From Apostichopus japonicus (taxonomy: Eukaryota > Echinodermata > Holothuroidea > Aspidochirotida > Stichopodidae), in the NCBI RefSeq assembly GCF_037975245.1, contig NC_092577.1, positions 20,954,898-21,018,897 on the forward strand: a DNA stretch of 64,000 nucleotides, given 5' to 3'. Of the stretch, positions 1 through 11,100 are shown in pieces (position 1 is the stretch's first letter; every line of letters begins with the position of its first letter). The notes under the pieces are model-generated. The model saw nothing but the letters and a program-made list of their open reading frames with translations. It had not been told where the DNA came from and did not search any database. Position numbers and translations under genes: made by a program.

Positions 1-837
1 GCCTGGTTTGCTTTCCATTTGCAAGGATCTTGGCATTCTTTGCCTCCTTCCCGAATCGCCAGTGGTAATAACACAGACTCCCCTGTTGGTCGAATCGTCG
101 CCTTGAGGATGACCTTTGGCGGTTGCCGGTGTTGAAAACTGATCTATTTGGGGACCTGCTTCTACTTGCCCGCCCATCTGACAATTCTTTGACTTGCGCA
201 CTCAAGGTAGATACCATTACCCGGAGTTCTTCAATCACACTGGAGGCAGTTGCGCTTGCCTGGGATTGTACGGGTGATATGGTTGGTGTTTGGTTAACCT
301 CTAAAATTCTATCTGCGATAACCGCAAGCTGCCCAATGTCCAGAGAATCACTGGTCGCCAGTATGGTTTGTGCAGAAATTGGGAGTCGTTGTAAGAATAG
401 GGTTTTCAGTATGCTTTCCTCCAACTTCCTGTCTCCCAACAATTGTTGCTTGCGCCGCAACAGTTGACTGGGCTTGCGGTCTCCCAATTCCTCTGCGTTA
501 ATAAGCTGGTGGAGGCGTTTTTGCTCTGAAGTGGATATACGCGATATTAGCTCTGCCTTGATTTTGTCATATTGGTCTGTTGTTGGTGGTTTAAGTAGGA
601 GGTCACGGACTTCCTCTGCTACCTCGGGCTGTAGGGCGGCTACCACGTAGGCATATTTTGTCGTTTGAGCGGTGATACCCTTAGTTTGAAATTGGGCCTC
701 TATCAGAGCAAACCAGATGGCCGGGTCGTTTGGCCAAAAGGGGGGGGGGGTAGTTTGATGGAGACTGCTGACATGGTGGCTGTATGTTGTTTGGGGTGCT
801 CAGTAACTTTCTTTTGTTCGTCGTCTCCTTCCGACAT
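1..837 (-). pseudogene. Ty3/Gypsy-like retroelement gag, partial and frameshifted
   Basis: Reading the minus strand from an ATG at 837, a Gag-like protein runs off the left edge of the window. It shows the block order of an invertebrate Ty3/Gypsy Gag family: a WPNDPAIWF segment near the N-terminus, then ELGDRKPSQLLR, QQLLGD and LFLQRLPISAQTILA, a Ser/Arg-rich stretch and a CYYHWRFG motif. That last motif usually precedes a Cys-containing element, which looks degraded here. The frame breaks at an 11-base C run (plus-strand G run, 740-750), so the first 30 or so codons and the rest lie in different frames. One base more or less in the run would reconcile them, so this may be an assembly error. 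The start lies 30 bases after the stop of an SGNH-like ORF on the same strand, suggesting one element. Gag would package element RNA; pol would lie left of the window. Confidence 0.72.
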
Positions 838-866
838 TCTTGTTGTATCGTTTTGACAATAAGATA

Positions 867-1587
867 CTAAATGGTGTTTATTATTTCTAAATCTCTACAG
901 AAATGTTCATGCATGAGGTTAAACCACTTTGGTTTGCACCGAGAAGTACCGTGCAGGCCGTCATACAGATCTTTGAAATTGTTTACCCTGGCTTTATATT
1001 TCTTCCCTGTGGGGGTATTAGTACGTTTGGTTGCTTTGCGTATCGAGACGTGCCAGGCTAAGGTTGTGAATTTTCTTCCAACTTGCTCCTCATTATTTAA
1101 TTCATATATAGAATCATTGATCCTGTCGATCTTGTCGTTGAAATTGGTCTGAATGTCCTTCACTTCGCTCTGACTGTGTGCGACGACCCCACGATTTTGT
1201 TGGAACTTTTGGATGCTCGCGGGGGGTATAGTGGTAAAGATTACTATGGCTTGGGGTGGACTTCTGTGACTTTACTGCGGAAAAACTCTAAAGATAGATA
1301 TTAATTCCTCCGAGGTGATAGTGGATGGATAAATAATTTTCGGCTTGGTCCTTGACTGGGCTTAATTCTACGAGGTCATTTATCCCTGCAGCCACTCGGA
1401 CTACTGGGTAACAGTGATTGCTGCAGTGTCTTACTTGTTCCAAAGTGGGTTGAAGCAGATCATTCACCTTAGCACCCCTCGTTATAATGTATTTAATTCT
1501 ATGATTGTAATGTTGTGGCTTAGAATATTTTTGAAATGAATGTGCTCTTGAGTCAGCAACAAAAATTAATTTGCAAAGTGTAGACAT
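867..1587 (-). pseudogene. SGNH/GDSL-hydrolase-like ORF upstream of gag, decayed
   Basis: The ORF begins at a true ATG (1587) and directly enters an SGNH block I-like strand (LIFVADSRAHSF, with ADS where GDS is usual). Block III follows as VAAGINDLVE (the GxND signature). After a frame change near 1340 and a stop near 1275 it continues as a TTIPPASI strand. It ends with a block V-like LYDGLH (DxxH) near 930 and a stop at 867. Order and spacing match a minimal SGNH esterase domain. SGNH domains are known as accessory parts of some retroelements, notably CR1-type ORF1, where they are thought to act on lipids or membranes. Here the ORF sits between a PBS-like site and gag. The frame break and stop make it non-functional as written. 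Confidence 0.55.
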
Positions 1588-1643
1588 CAGTGATATATTT
1601 TACAGTGAAATTTTATGTTCCATTCTCAGTTGTTCGAACCTAA

Positions 1644-1664
1644 GAATCACGTCGGGGTGACCAA
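1644..1664 (-). promoter_or_regulatory. Primer-binding-site-like sequence of the LTR element
   Basis: On the minus strand this reads TGGTCACCCCGACGTGATTC. It closely resembles the GGTGACCCCGACGTGAT sequence found immediately after the 5' LTR in many animal Ty3/Gypsy elements. It lies upstream of the SGNH-like ORF and gag in the same orientation, as a PBS should. Confidence 0.5.
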
Positions 1665-1666
1665 TT

Positions 1667-2100
1667 TGTTCAGGCGGTATAAAATACTATAATAAAAGTT
1701 CTTACCTATTCCTTATGTTGGAAGTCTGGAATCTGCTTCACCGGCACGTAAGTCGTATTCACGACAGGAGTGAGGGCGACAGACAGAATTACACTACTGG
1801 TGAAACGTAATTCCTTTATATATATATATGCTGGAATTCGAACTGGATGTATAATAATAAAAAACGTTCATAGGCTTGTGGCATCCAACATAAAGGTGAA
1901 TAGTGATGAACTGGATGATTCTATCCTCAACACAAATAAATATCGCGGTCCGCGGAGAAATGGAATGACGTATAGGCAAGCAGCCTAATGCTGATCGGTA
2001 ACGCGATTTAATTGGTAGGCTACTTAGCCGAACTTCGTAAAGATGTGGAATTTCTCTTCACAAATAAACGATAAAATGTAGAATATATCACTGGTGAATA
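1667..2100 (-). repeat. Candidate 5' LTR region
   Basis: The PBS-like site abuts a plus-strand TGTTCAGGCGG at 1667, which is a plausible LTR 3' terminus (ending CA on the element strand). The outer boundary is not determined because the partner LTR would lie outside the window; 2100 is a guess. No long ORF of note lies inside. Confidence 0.3.
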
Positions 2101-2111
2101 CTATATATAAT

Positions 2112-2180
2112 GTTCCTTGCTAAAAGCAAAGGAACCTATGTATTCAGGTTGGCGTGTGTGTGCGTGTGTGTGTGCGTTTA
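2112..2180 (+). repeat. Terminal fragment of the foldback DNA-transposon family seen at 25.27 kb
   Basis: The stretch TTCCTTGCTAAAAGCAAAGG, followed by AACCTATG, a CAGGTTGGCG and a GT-rich run, matches the first 70 bases of the element starting at 25271 almost base for base. The first 30 bases form a short stem. No AGGTCA-rich body follows here, so this is a solo end or a diverged relative. Confidence 0.55.
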
Positions 2181-3068
2181 CATTTCTAGCTGACCGAGGA
2201 CTTGGACCTGATAACACACCCGTCAACCGAGGACCAAAATGACAAGCGAGGACTAAAATGCGGGTCCTCGGAAGAATATACGTGCAACCGCAACAAAGCT
2301 TCCCCCCTGTTATCTTGACGAAGTTTTAGCAAAGTCCACGTTTGGATCGTAAATTACGAATCTGTGTTACTGCCTACACACAGTTTCAATGACCAGTAAG
2401 TCACACACCTATCGATAATTTAATAGCGCCCCCAATTTGAACATTACGTGAAAAAAGTTTTCGCGCGCTCAGAGTCCTCGCTAATTGGTAAGTTTATGAC
2501 GGAACGCTACGCAATCTACGTACGTAAGCACACACGTTGAATTCTTCAAAGAAAACGTCACTCAATTAATCACGTCGGTAAGGATCATTCCTGTTTTACA
2601 TTTCTTTCGTTCATTTCCAACTTAGATTTGGTCAGGTAATAGTTTTGTTTTAGGGTATATCAAAAGTTTGACTTGGCTTTGTATGTGAAATTGTGAATAT
2701 GGTTTTTCGTGACAGGTGAGGACTCAAAGTAGCAGGTAGCGTTAGATAGGTCAGACCTCAATACAGTAGCCTAACGTTTAGCGATATTATTAATACTATA
2801 ATATCTTAAGCCTTTGTAACACAAACTAACTGTTTAGGTATATACCTATGCTAGCCTAGGCCTAGTTTAGTTAATATATACCACGCCTAGTAATAATCCG
2901 ACTTCACAACGTTAGGTCCTCGCTTGTGTAGCCAAAAGTTAACATTGTTCGGCTCGGCTCACGTAACTTTTAAATGTGACGCATTCTGTAAAGTAGCAGT
3001 TGGCCTAGCCCTAATAGCCCAATAATTAACCTACAGTAGGCCTACTTGTACTACAGTACTAGCCTAAA

Positions 3069-3350
3069 ATGGCACAAGGATATCTCTACATGGAGTGTCC
3101 CGATGTTTTTGATGTAGTTTTATCAATTTGTGATAAATATCACTTGTACTACAATTGTATTACTGTTGATGGTGGTATTGGCAATTTCGAATTCAGGCCA
3201 ATTTGGATACTATTCTTTAACTCTGAGGAGAGCTTTAGATTAATTATAAGAATCATAGTGGACTTATGTTTGCTACCCTATGTCAGCTACCAATGGGTGG
3301 ATGATTTAATTTTGGAAATTTTATACCATGGCCTTGATTGGATATCATAA
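3069..3350 (+). CDS. Small hypothetical ORF, 93 aa
   Basis: A true ATG opens a 93-codon frame rich in Ile, Leu, Tyr and Phe, with a hydrophobic stretch near residues 58-75 that could be a membrane segment. I recognise no family. It lies upstream of the SET-recombinase gene in a region rich in TAGGCCTA-like words. The length is only marginally above chance for AT-rich DNA, so it may not be a gene. Confidence 0.15.
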   Translation: MAQGYLYMECPDVFDVVLSICDKYHLYYNCITVDGGIGNFEFRPIWILFFNSEESFRLIIRIIVDLCLLPYVSYQWVDDLILEILYHGLDWIS

Positions 3351-3406
3351 TTTTGTGTGTTGACATGGCTACACATGATCAATTAAATTTTAATCAACCT
3401 TTGTAG

Positions 3407-3448
3407 CGAGACATTTGGCTTGTGGCCATGGCGAGAAGGAGGCTCAAG
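3407..3448 (+). CDS. Possible first coding exon of the SET-recombinase gene
   Basis: A pyrimidine-rich acceptor (CCTTTGTAG) precedes 42 bases holding an ATG in strong context (GGCCATGG), followed by a consensus donor (AAG|GTAAGG). It would encode MARRRLK and end in phase 0. The next recognised exon (4927) needs an incoming phase 1, so another exon must lie between if this one belongs to the gene. Confidence 0.28.
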
Positions 3449-4926
3449 GTAAGGATTGAAATGGAACTTGTGTTTCAGTGCAGTTATGTTAACTTTGTTA
3501 AACCTTTAGCCTGAGCTGTTTAACCATTTTCATTGTTGATCATTTTTTCAAAGATGCCCCCCCCCCCCCAGGAGGCTCCCAGAATATTTAGATAACGATT
3601 AATTGATAAATCTTAAGGATTATTACCATAATGCCAATTAACAACCGAATATATTGTTTGGAATATTTCTTACTAGATTTATTATTGATTTCTGTATAGA
3701 TCTAGGCCACAGCAGTAACATGGAGCTCTAGTTTAGAGAGGCTCTAGACAAAGTTTTCCAGAAATCATGATTTATGAAGAAGGTGACCTCTCCATGTAAT
3801 AGACCCCTCCTTGCTGTAGGTGCCCCAAAAAATTATGACTCTCCCCAAGACAATATGGCTTAAGTTGCAATCCATGTGATTTTAAATTATAGGTTCTTGT
3901 GATTTCTTCATTTAAGGAGCTCTGCCACTGTCATCTCAAGTAGTATCCCAGGAAAGAGGGTTACATAGCATTTTTCAAAGAGGTGGCTTAAAATAAGACT
4001 GCAATTTGTATTTTGTACTGCAAGAAAAAGCGATGAAAAGCAATGGGAAGGGAACCCCTCCCTAACCCCATCCCCAGGCTGCTGAATCCTCCCTGCTTTC
4101 TAATATTGCCATCTGTTTCTAGCAGTGCATGCAATTACTTTCTTCAGTACCCATGTACTGTATGTCATGTGTTCAATTAAAAAAATTCTTCCTAACTCAT
4201 CTTACTTGCAATTTTTAGACAGTGTTTGAGTTGTGTTGGAAATTATAACCAATGTTTATAACATATTTTCAGCAGTTGAAAAGTTTAATGCACCATTAAA
4301 CTTTCCATATTGTATTTAATTAATAATTATCATACTGACACCCTCTTCTCTCATTGATTTCCTCCTTACCTGCTGGACAACCACAACTACCTTCTCTTGT
4401 TTTGTTATTTTTATTTCTTGGGGCCAGTGGCACGGCACCAGCCATGGCAATTCTGGGAGGCAACAAGGGGGTCAAGCTATATATTTAATGGGGGAGTGCT
4501 AAAAATATAACACTGATATGGGGAAGGGGTCTAATGTGCGGAGTTTGCCATTAGCCTAGCTCCTTATATTTTTCGATAAGTAGAAGATCTGATAGGAGGA
4601 GGGAGGAAATTGCCATCCCCTCCCCCATAGCACTGCCACTGCTTGAGGCAGACTTTTTAAAAATGACTATTTCACATATGTCACCAGTTACACATGGGTG
4701 TTTAGAATATTGTTTTGATGATGTTAAAATTTTATCTTAACTAAATACTGTTTATTTTTTACTCAAATTGGCAAGATGATGGGCGTTACAATGCATTTTT
4801 ATACGTTTCAATTACTCAAACAAAAATGACAATAAAAGGTTTATTGACCAAAGCTAGTTTTGAATCCCTTTCCTGGGCACAACCTGAACTGGTAAACAAG
4901 TCTTTGAGAATTAAGATTATTTCAAG

Positions 4927-5112
4927 CTGAATTAGAAGAAGTAGAACAAGAAGTACAAGAAATAAGAACTAGAAGTAGAATTAGTAGAACATTTCCCGCA
5001 ACTGGTAGTAAAGAATATAAAAGATGCTACCTTTTACATCCTTCACAGAATACTTCTGAATTCACAACTCATGATGAAGACTTTGAAGTACTATTCATTA
5101 ACTCCTACATAG
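4927..5112 (+). CDS. Exon: leader before SET domain
   Basis: Open in one frame as 2 bases + 61 codons + 1 base. It begins [17 protein letters not shown] and ends in FINSYI, with the last codon completed by the next exon. Donor is ATAG|GTAAGA. The joined codon gives Gly, so the junction reads SYI-GKGLFA, and GKGxFA is the canonical start of a SET domain. That match, and the phase agreement, support the exon. Confidence 0.6.
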
Positions 5113-8100
5113 GTAAGAACCACTTACATTGATGAATTTAATACATCTTACTTGTGGATGTGGGGGGGGGGTCATCGAAAGTTGTGCGTTACATACAGCA
5201 CAGTTGGAGATAAAAGTTTATTATTGATGTAAATTGATTTACGTTTATGTCAACAATTCAGTTTGGTATATTGGTAATAGCTTTTCACTTGGTAAAGCAT
5301 TTGATATGACTGCTGAAAATTGATCACTCAGGTGTTGACCATCATGTTTAGCATTGAAATAGTTTTGGCTAGAAACCTATCGTAGATGACCATGGAAAAC
5401 AAAGCAGCTAGGAAAATCTTTATTTCCTAATACACAGGGAAAGGTCTGTTTGCCAAAAAAGACTTTGAAGGAGGCACATTACTGTTAGAATACTGTGGAA
5501 AGCTGCTAAGTGACAATGATGCAGCACATCTGGAATCTGAAAGTCCTAACAGGAGTGATTACTTGTTTTCCTTTCAACACAAAGGAAAGTTTTTGTGGTA
5601 TGTTGTCTTCTCTCTGTACAGTAACAGTCATCCCCCTCCCCATTCAACAGAAAATGCATCATGATTATTGTATTGCTTTCATCAAGCCTGATGATATGTT
5701 TGAATATAGGCACAAACTTGCCAATAACGGTCCAAGAAAACCTATCATCGTTGTCATTAGTTATAGTCTAGTCTCACAATGGTGTACTTATGTTCCAAAA
5801 TTGTGGCTGTTTTACAATTTATGAGTAACTTTAGAAATAAGCCCAAAACAGGGAGAATCACTACTGTTTTGATAAACAAATGCATGTCCCAGAAGGTTGG
5901 GAATTATATTTGATATTTCTTATATATATATATCTTATTTAAATAATTAGCTTTAAACCTTGAATCCTCCATTCATCTTCCTGTTGTTAATTTGAGATTT
6001 GGAATGTTTAGTAGAGTATATTGAATGATATATCATCTTTCAATTAGATGTTTTAGACATGGAAGAGTTAACCGTGGAAAGCTTGTATGTGATATGACAG
6101 TTATAGTCGCTACTTTAGAAGGATAGTCCAGGGCAAACTTTCTTCTGAACTATCTTTTAAGTCATGTAAATGCATCATATTGCAACACCTAACTTTGAAT
6201 TTGTATTTACTTTCTAGGTTAAGCAAAGAAGGTTCTGATTCTGCACTTTGTACATTTTATATTTCCTTCTTTCCAAAGCATTGATGCATACTTCACAACC
6301 TCAAAAGCACGATACATAAATGATGCTAAAGAAACTCAAGCAAATACCTTTGTCAAGAAGGTGGAGGTGCATGGCGTTCCCCGTTTATTTATATATTCAA
6401 AGAAAACAATTGAAAAGGGGACTGAGATTCGATATGACTATGGAAATCCACACGCAGAATGGAGACAAGTAAGTTAAAAAATAAATTACTGCTGATAATT
6501 CTCAGTTCTCTTGAAATGAATTTTACATATTAAACAGGCACAAGCATATTATTATTATGATGATATTTTAACCCTTGATGCACAGTTTAAACAACAACAG
6601 AGACCAGAACAACTTGTGAATAAGTAACTAGGCTGTTATAATTATTTGATTGTTTCAGGGAGGTACTTTATGTAAGCCAACCTCAAACTGAGGTCAATAG
6701 ACACCTGAAATGAAGTGAATAGGATTAGTGAGTGTCTGTTCACTTCAGTTTGAGGTTGGCTTACATGAAGTATCAACAGCTTTTCAACATGTCCAAGTCT
6801 CTCATATGTTTTGTAATCTACAATAGATTCACTTTCACTATAAAACTTGCCTTAATTTAGATTGTAAGCAGTAGTTAAGGGTCTGGTTTAATGTAACATC
6901 ATGTTTGTCCAGATGCTATGTAGTCTGCTCTCACCGCTGCTCACAGAAGCTTGTCGTAGGTGGTTTACTTTTCATTTTTGTAACATTGTTACACAATTGC
7001 TGTGTCAGAAAGGTCTTCAGACAATTTTGTAGACACATCTGTCATTAAAGTAGTCAGTTCCATGTTATAAGGTGGCATATAGAACTTACTCATAACTTCA
7101 GGGAGCTTCATTAAGGAAGCTCATTGTTTCATGTAATATTGATTGGTGTAGTGTTGCATATCAAAATTCACAATGGTTCAGTGATTTAAACCTCAAAGCT
7201 TGAATGTGTAGTTTGATAGACCATTTTCAATATATGTTTTCAGATTGAATAAACTGTTATTTCTGGTTATTATGGATGTCATATTCTTTCAATTGCAGGA
7301 CAAATGCTGTGACCTAACTACTGGAGGAGGTGATCCCCTCTTAGATGAAAACGCAGATGGTGAAAGTGACATTGATGAAACCACAAATGAAGGAGAGGTA
7401 ATTCAGTAATGTTGTAAAGATCTTATGGAAACTAAATAATGTTAAATATGCATATCTCATTACATATTTGAATTAAACAGCACAAGAGTTCCAATTAAAC
7501 AACATCTATTGCTTGTTTCATGTAATTTTTATTTGTATAGTGTTAGATATTAATATTCACTATGGTTCAGTGACTTAAACCTCAAAGCTTGAATGTGTAG
7601 TTTGATAAATTCCTATAAGACTATCAATGGGAGGACCTTACAGTATGTTTATTGTGCAAGTAGAAACATTTATCTACTGTCTGTTGCATTTGTTATGACA
7701 TATTGATGTACAAAAATCAGACACTCTGGCTATTGATTTCCTTGTATCACCATTAACAATATAAGGAAGCTTGTTGTACATTTGTTTCCTTTTACATTGG
7801 TAGTTGTGTCAGATAGGTCCTCAAATGAACCAATTCCTTTGATTTTTGTAAACACACAGCTCTGTCTTTTAAATAGTAACTCTCCTCTTGTTAGGTGGCA
7901 TTGAACTAAACTAAATGTTCTCACTCAGAGAGCTTCATTAGTAAGAATGAGGGCATTCTGTGGATATTATGGATGTCATATTCTTTCAATTGCAGGACAA
8001 ATGCTGTGACTCAACTTCTGGAAGAAGTGATCCCCTATTTGATGAAAACGCAGATGATGAAAGTGACATTGATGAAACCACAAATGAAGGAGAGGTAAAT

Positions 8101-11100
8101 CAGTAATGTTGTAACAATCTTATGGAAAGTAAATAATATTTAAGATGCATATCTCATTATATCTTCAGTAAACAGTGCAAGAGTTCCAATATGTTATACA
8201 CCACTTGTGTTGCTTGTGTAGTGTTAGATATTAATATTCACTATGGTTCAGTGATTTAAACTCCAAAGCTTGAATGTGTAGTTTGATAAATTCCTATAAG
8301 ACTATCAATGGGAGGACCTTACAGTATCTTTATTGTGCAAGTAGAAACATTGCTTTACTGTCTGTTACATTTGTTATGACATATTGATGTACAAATATCA
8401 GACACTCTGGCTATTGATTTCCTTGTATCACCATTAACAATATAAGGAAGCTTGTTGTACATTTGTGTCCTTTTACATTGGTAGTTGTGTCAGATAGGTC
8501 CTCAAAAGAAGTGATTACTTTGATTTTTGTTAACACACAGCTCTGTTTTTAAAATAAAAACTCTCATCTTGTTAGGTGGCATTGAACTAAACTAAATGTT
8601 CTTACTCAGAGAGCTTCATTAAGTAAGAATGAGGGCATTTTGTTTCCCAAATGCACCATTTTGTGGTAATATTGTAAGATTGGCTGAGTGAACTGCCATT
8701 ACTGGTTATTATGAATGTCATATTTCTTCAGTTGCAGGGCAAATGCTGTGACATAACTTCTGGGGGAGGTGTCATCCCTTTAGATGAAAGTGAAAATGAT
8801 GAAAGTGACAATGATGAAATCGCTGTGGGAGGAAAGGTATATAATATTTTAAAAATCAAGTAGAAAGTGAATAACAATAACATTTTTAGATGAAGAAACT
8901 GTCATTAATCATAACAACCTGTCAGTTATCCATTGACTCTCATTAGATAATATCAATCACAGCATTAGGATATGAGTGATGAAGTAAATTTATATTTTAA
9001 ATTAGTTGGTGTGTTTCATTGTTTTGATTCACATAAATGACTACTTCATTGGCTACTTATTAAAGGTTGTAGATTAGTTTACATTTTTCTTTTTTGAACC
9101 ACTCCTTACTTTTATTAAGATCTGAACTATGTCATTGTATCATTAATAAAACTCTCATGCACGTTGTTTGCTTCCATTTACAGGGAATCTTTTCAACACT
9201 TGTGCCATACTCAGATAGTGACAGTGATTGCTCATACATCATTCCCATGCCAACTTCACAACAGAGACGACTTGGAAGTAGTCTTTGGGGAGAAACATCA
9301 ACTGAATCCTCCAAATCACCAAACAGAAAGGATTCTGCAGTGTGGAGAACCACCGCTACTGTGTCAATTCGCATGATCACATAGAACAAGACAGTAGCAG
9401 CGATGCTGGTAACTGGTCACCAGAGAGTGATGTTGAAGCTGAGGATGCCAGGGGGTCTAAGCCAGGAAAAAGATGTGAAAAGGAAAATGTTGCACCTGCT
9501 TCTTCCAGCATAAAGGTCATGAAAACACACAACAAAGGGAAAAGGAAATGGGACAAACACCAGTACTGTGTGTACTGTATGAAAACCTATGCAAAACTCC
9601 CAAGACACCTTGAACAAGTTCATTTGAAGGAAAAACAAGTTGCTGAAGCTCTGAGTTACGATAAAGGGTCATGTAAGCGTAAAGAACTCTTAACCCTGTT
9701 AAGAAACAAGGGGAACCATAGCCATAATGTTGAAGTTTGGCAGTCTGGCAGTGGCTGTTTGATTCCTGCAAGACGGACACCTTTTGACCAGTCACATGAT
9801 GAGTTCCTTCCCTGTAACCTCTGCTTTGGTTACTTCTCCAGAGATAACCTATGGAAGCATAAGAAGAATTGTTTCATGGCATCTGAGTCAACCATGAAAG
9901 ACAAGAGACACCAGTCAACATCTGCTCTGCTCCTACCATTTTCACAGGAAGTATCACAGAGTTTTAAAGACACAGTTTTTGCATCTATGACTTACGATAG
10001 CATATCGTTTGCTGCTAGACATGATCACATTATTGTTCAGTATGGGGAACGAATGTTTGCCAAACTTGGTCATGAAAGACATCAAGTGGGTTACATTAGT
10101 CAGAAAATGCGTGAACTTGCAAGACTACTGCTGAAAATCAAGGAAACAAAACCTGATGTGAAGTCCTTATATGACTGTATTAGTCCAAAACAGTTTGATA
10201 CGGTATTAGAAGCTGTTCGAAACCTGGCAGGATTAGACCCCCAAACTGGGAAGTATAAGACACCATCGTTAGCTCTTAAGTTGGGTCATTCACTTTAGAC
10301 ATGTGCTTTGATTGTAAAGGCTGAGTGCATGAAATCAGAAGATCCAGTTAAAGAGGATCAGGCAGATAAATTTTCAAAGCTGGCAGTTATTGAGTGGGCC
10401 CATAAAGTGGGAACAGGTGCCAGGACAACACTGGAAGAACGCAAGTGGAACAACGCAAGTGGAACGCAATGGCCAAACATGCTACCACTATCAGAGGACA
10501 TCAGACAACTACACGCTAAATTGTCTGAGGTAATAGAAGAGAAACAGAAGCTGTTGGCCTTGTCTGATGATGTAACAGCATGGTATGCATTAGCTGAAGC
10601 AACTCTGAGCAAGCTAATTCTCTTCAATCGACGCAGAAGTGGTGAAGTGCAAAGAATAAAGCTGGCTGACTTTCAACGCAGATGTCATGATCAAGGAAAT
10701 GATGATGTAATGGACTCTCTATCATCTTGGGAGAAGACATTGTGTAACAAGCTTGAACGCATTGAGATCAGGGGAAAACGAGGGAGAAAAGTGCCTGTCC
10801 TTCTCACAAAGGAAATGGTACAGGTGATGGAACTGTTGGCTGCTAAGAGAACCCTCATTGGAGTCAGCCAGACGAATGATTATTTCTTTGCCCGCCCAAA
10901 CTTCTCTTCTATGGAACCATTGAGGGGAGCTGATTGCATACGGAAGTATGCACTGAAGTCAGGTGCAAAGCATCCGTCTAACCTCACATCAACAAAATTA
11001 AGAAAACAAATTGCCACTGTTTTCTCAGATCTTATGTTTGAAGGACCATGAATTAGATGTCCTGGCGGGATTCTTAGGGCATGACAAACGTGTGCATCGA

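Larger units (their letters stand above)
7100..8900 (+). repeat. Tandem duplication of an intron-plus-acidic-exon unit (three copies)
   Basis: The segment ending in TTCAATTGCAG and an exon starting GACAAATGCTGTGAC recurs at about 7262, 7962 and 8702. Intron words such as GGTTCAGTGATTTAAAC recur at 7184, 7563 and 8245, and ATTAACAATATAAGGAAGCT at about 7752 and 8432. The copies around the second and third exons are most alike across several hundred bases of intron, showing a recent segmental duplication rather than convergence. Confidence 0.85.

Noticed and set aside
3069-3350. Linking the 93-aa ORF to the SET gene as its first exon.
   Set aside because: No donor site in suitable phase near its end and no similarity to SET-protein N-termini could be seen.
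5510-5824. A 104-codon ORF over the SET exon.
   Set aside because: It is in a different frame from the SET motifs, begins inside the exon and continues through the intron.
9342-10298. Taking 9342 as the start of a separate zinc-finger gene.
   Set aside because: The codon there is GTG, not ATG, and the frame is a continuation of the spliced exon starting at 9184 after a frame change.
10308-11051. Treating this stretch as an independent recombinase gene.
   Set aside because: It is in the same frame as the upstream ORF and separated only by a TAG; the domain straddles the stop.
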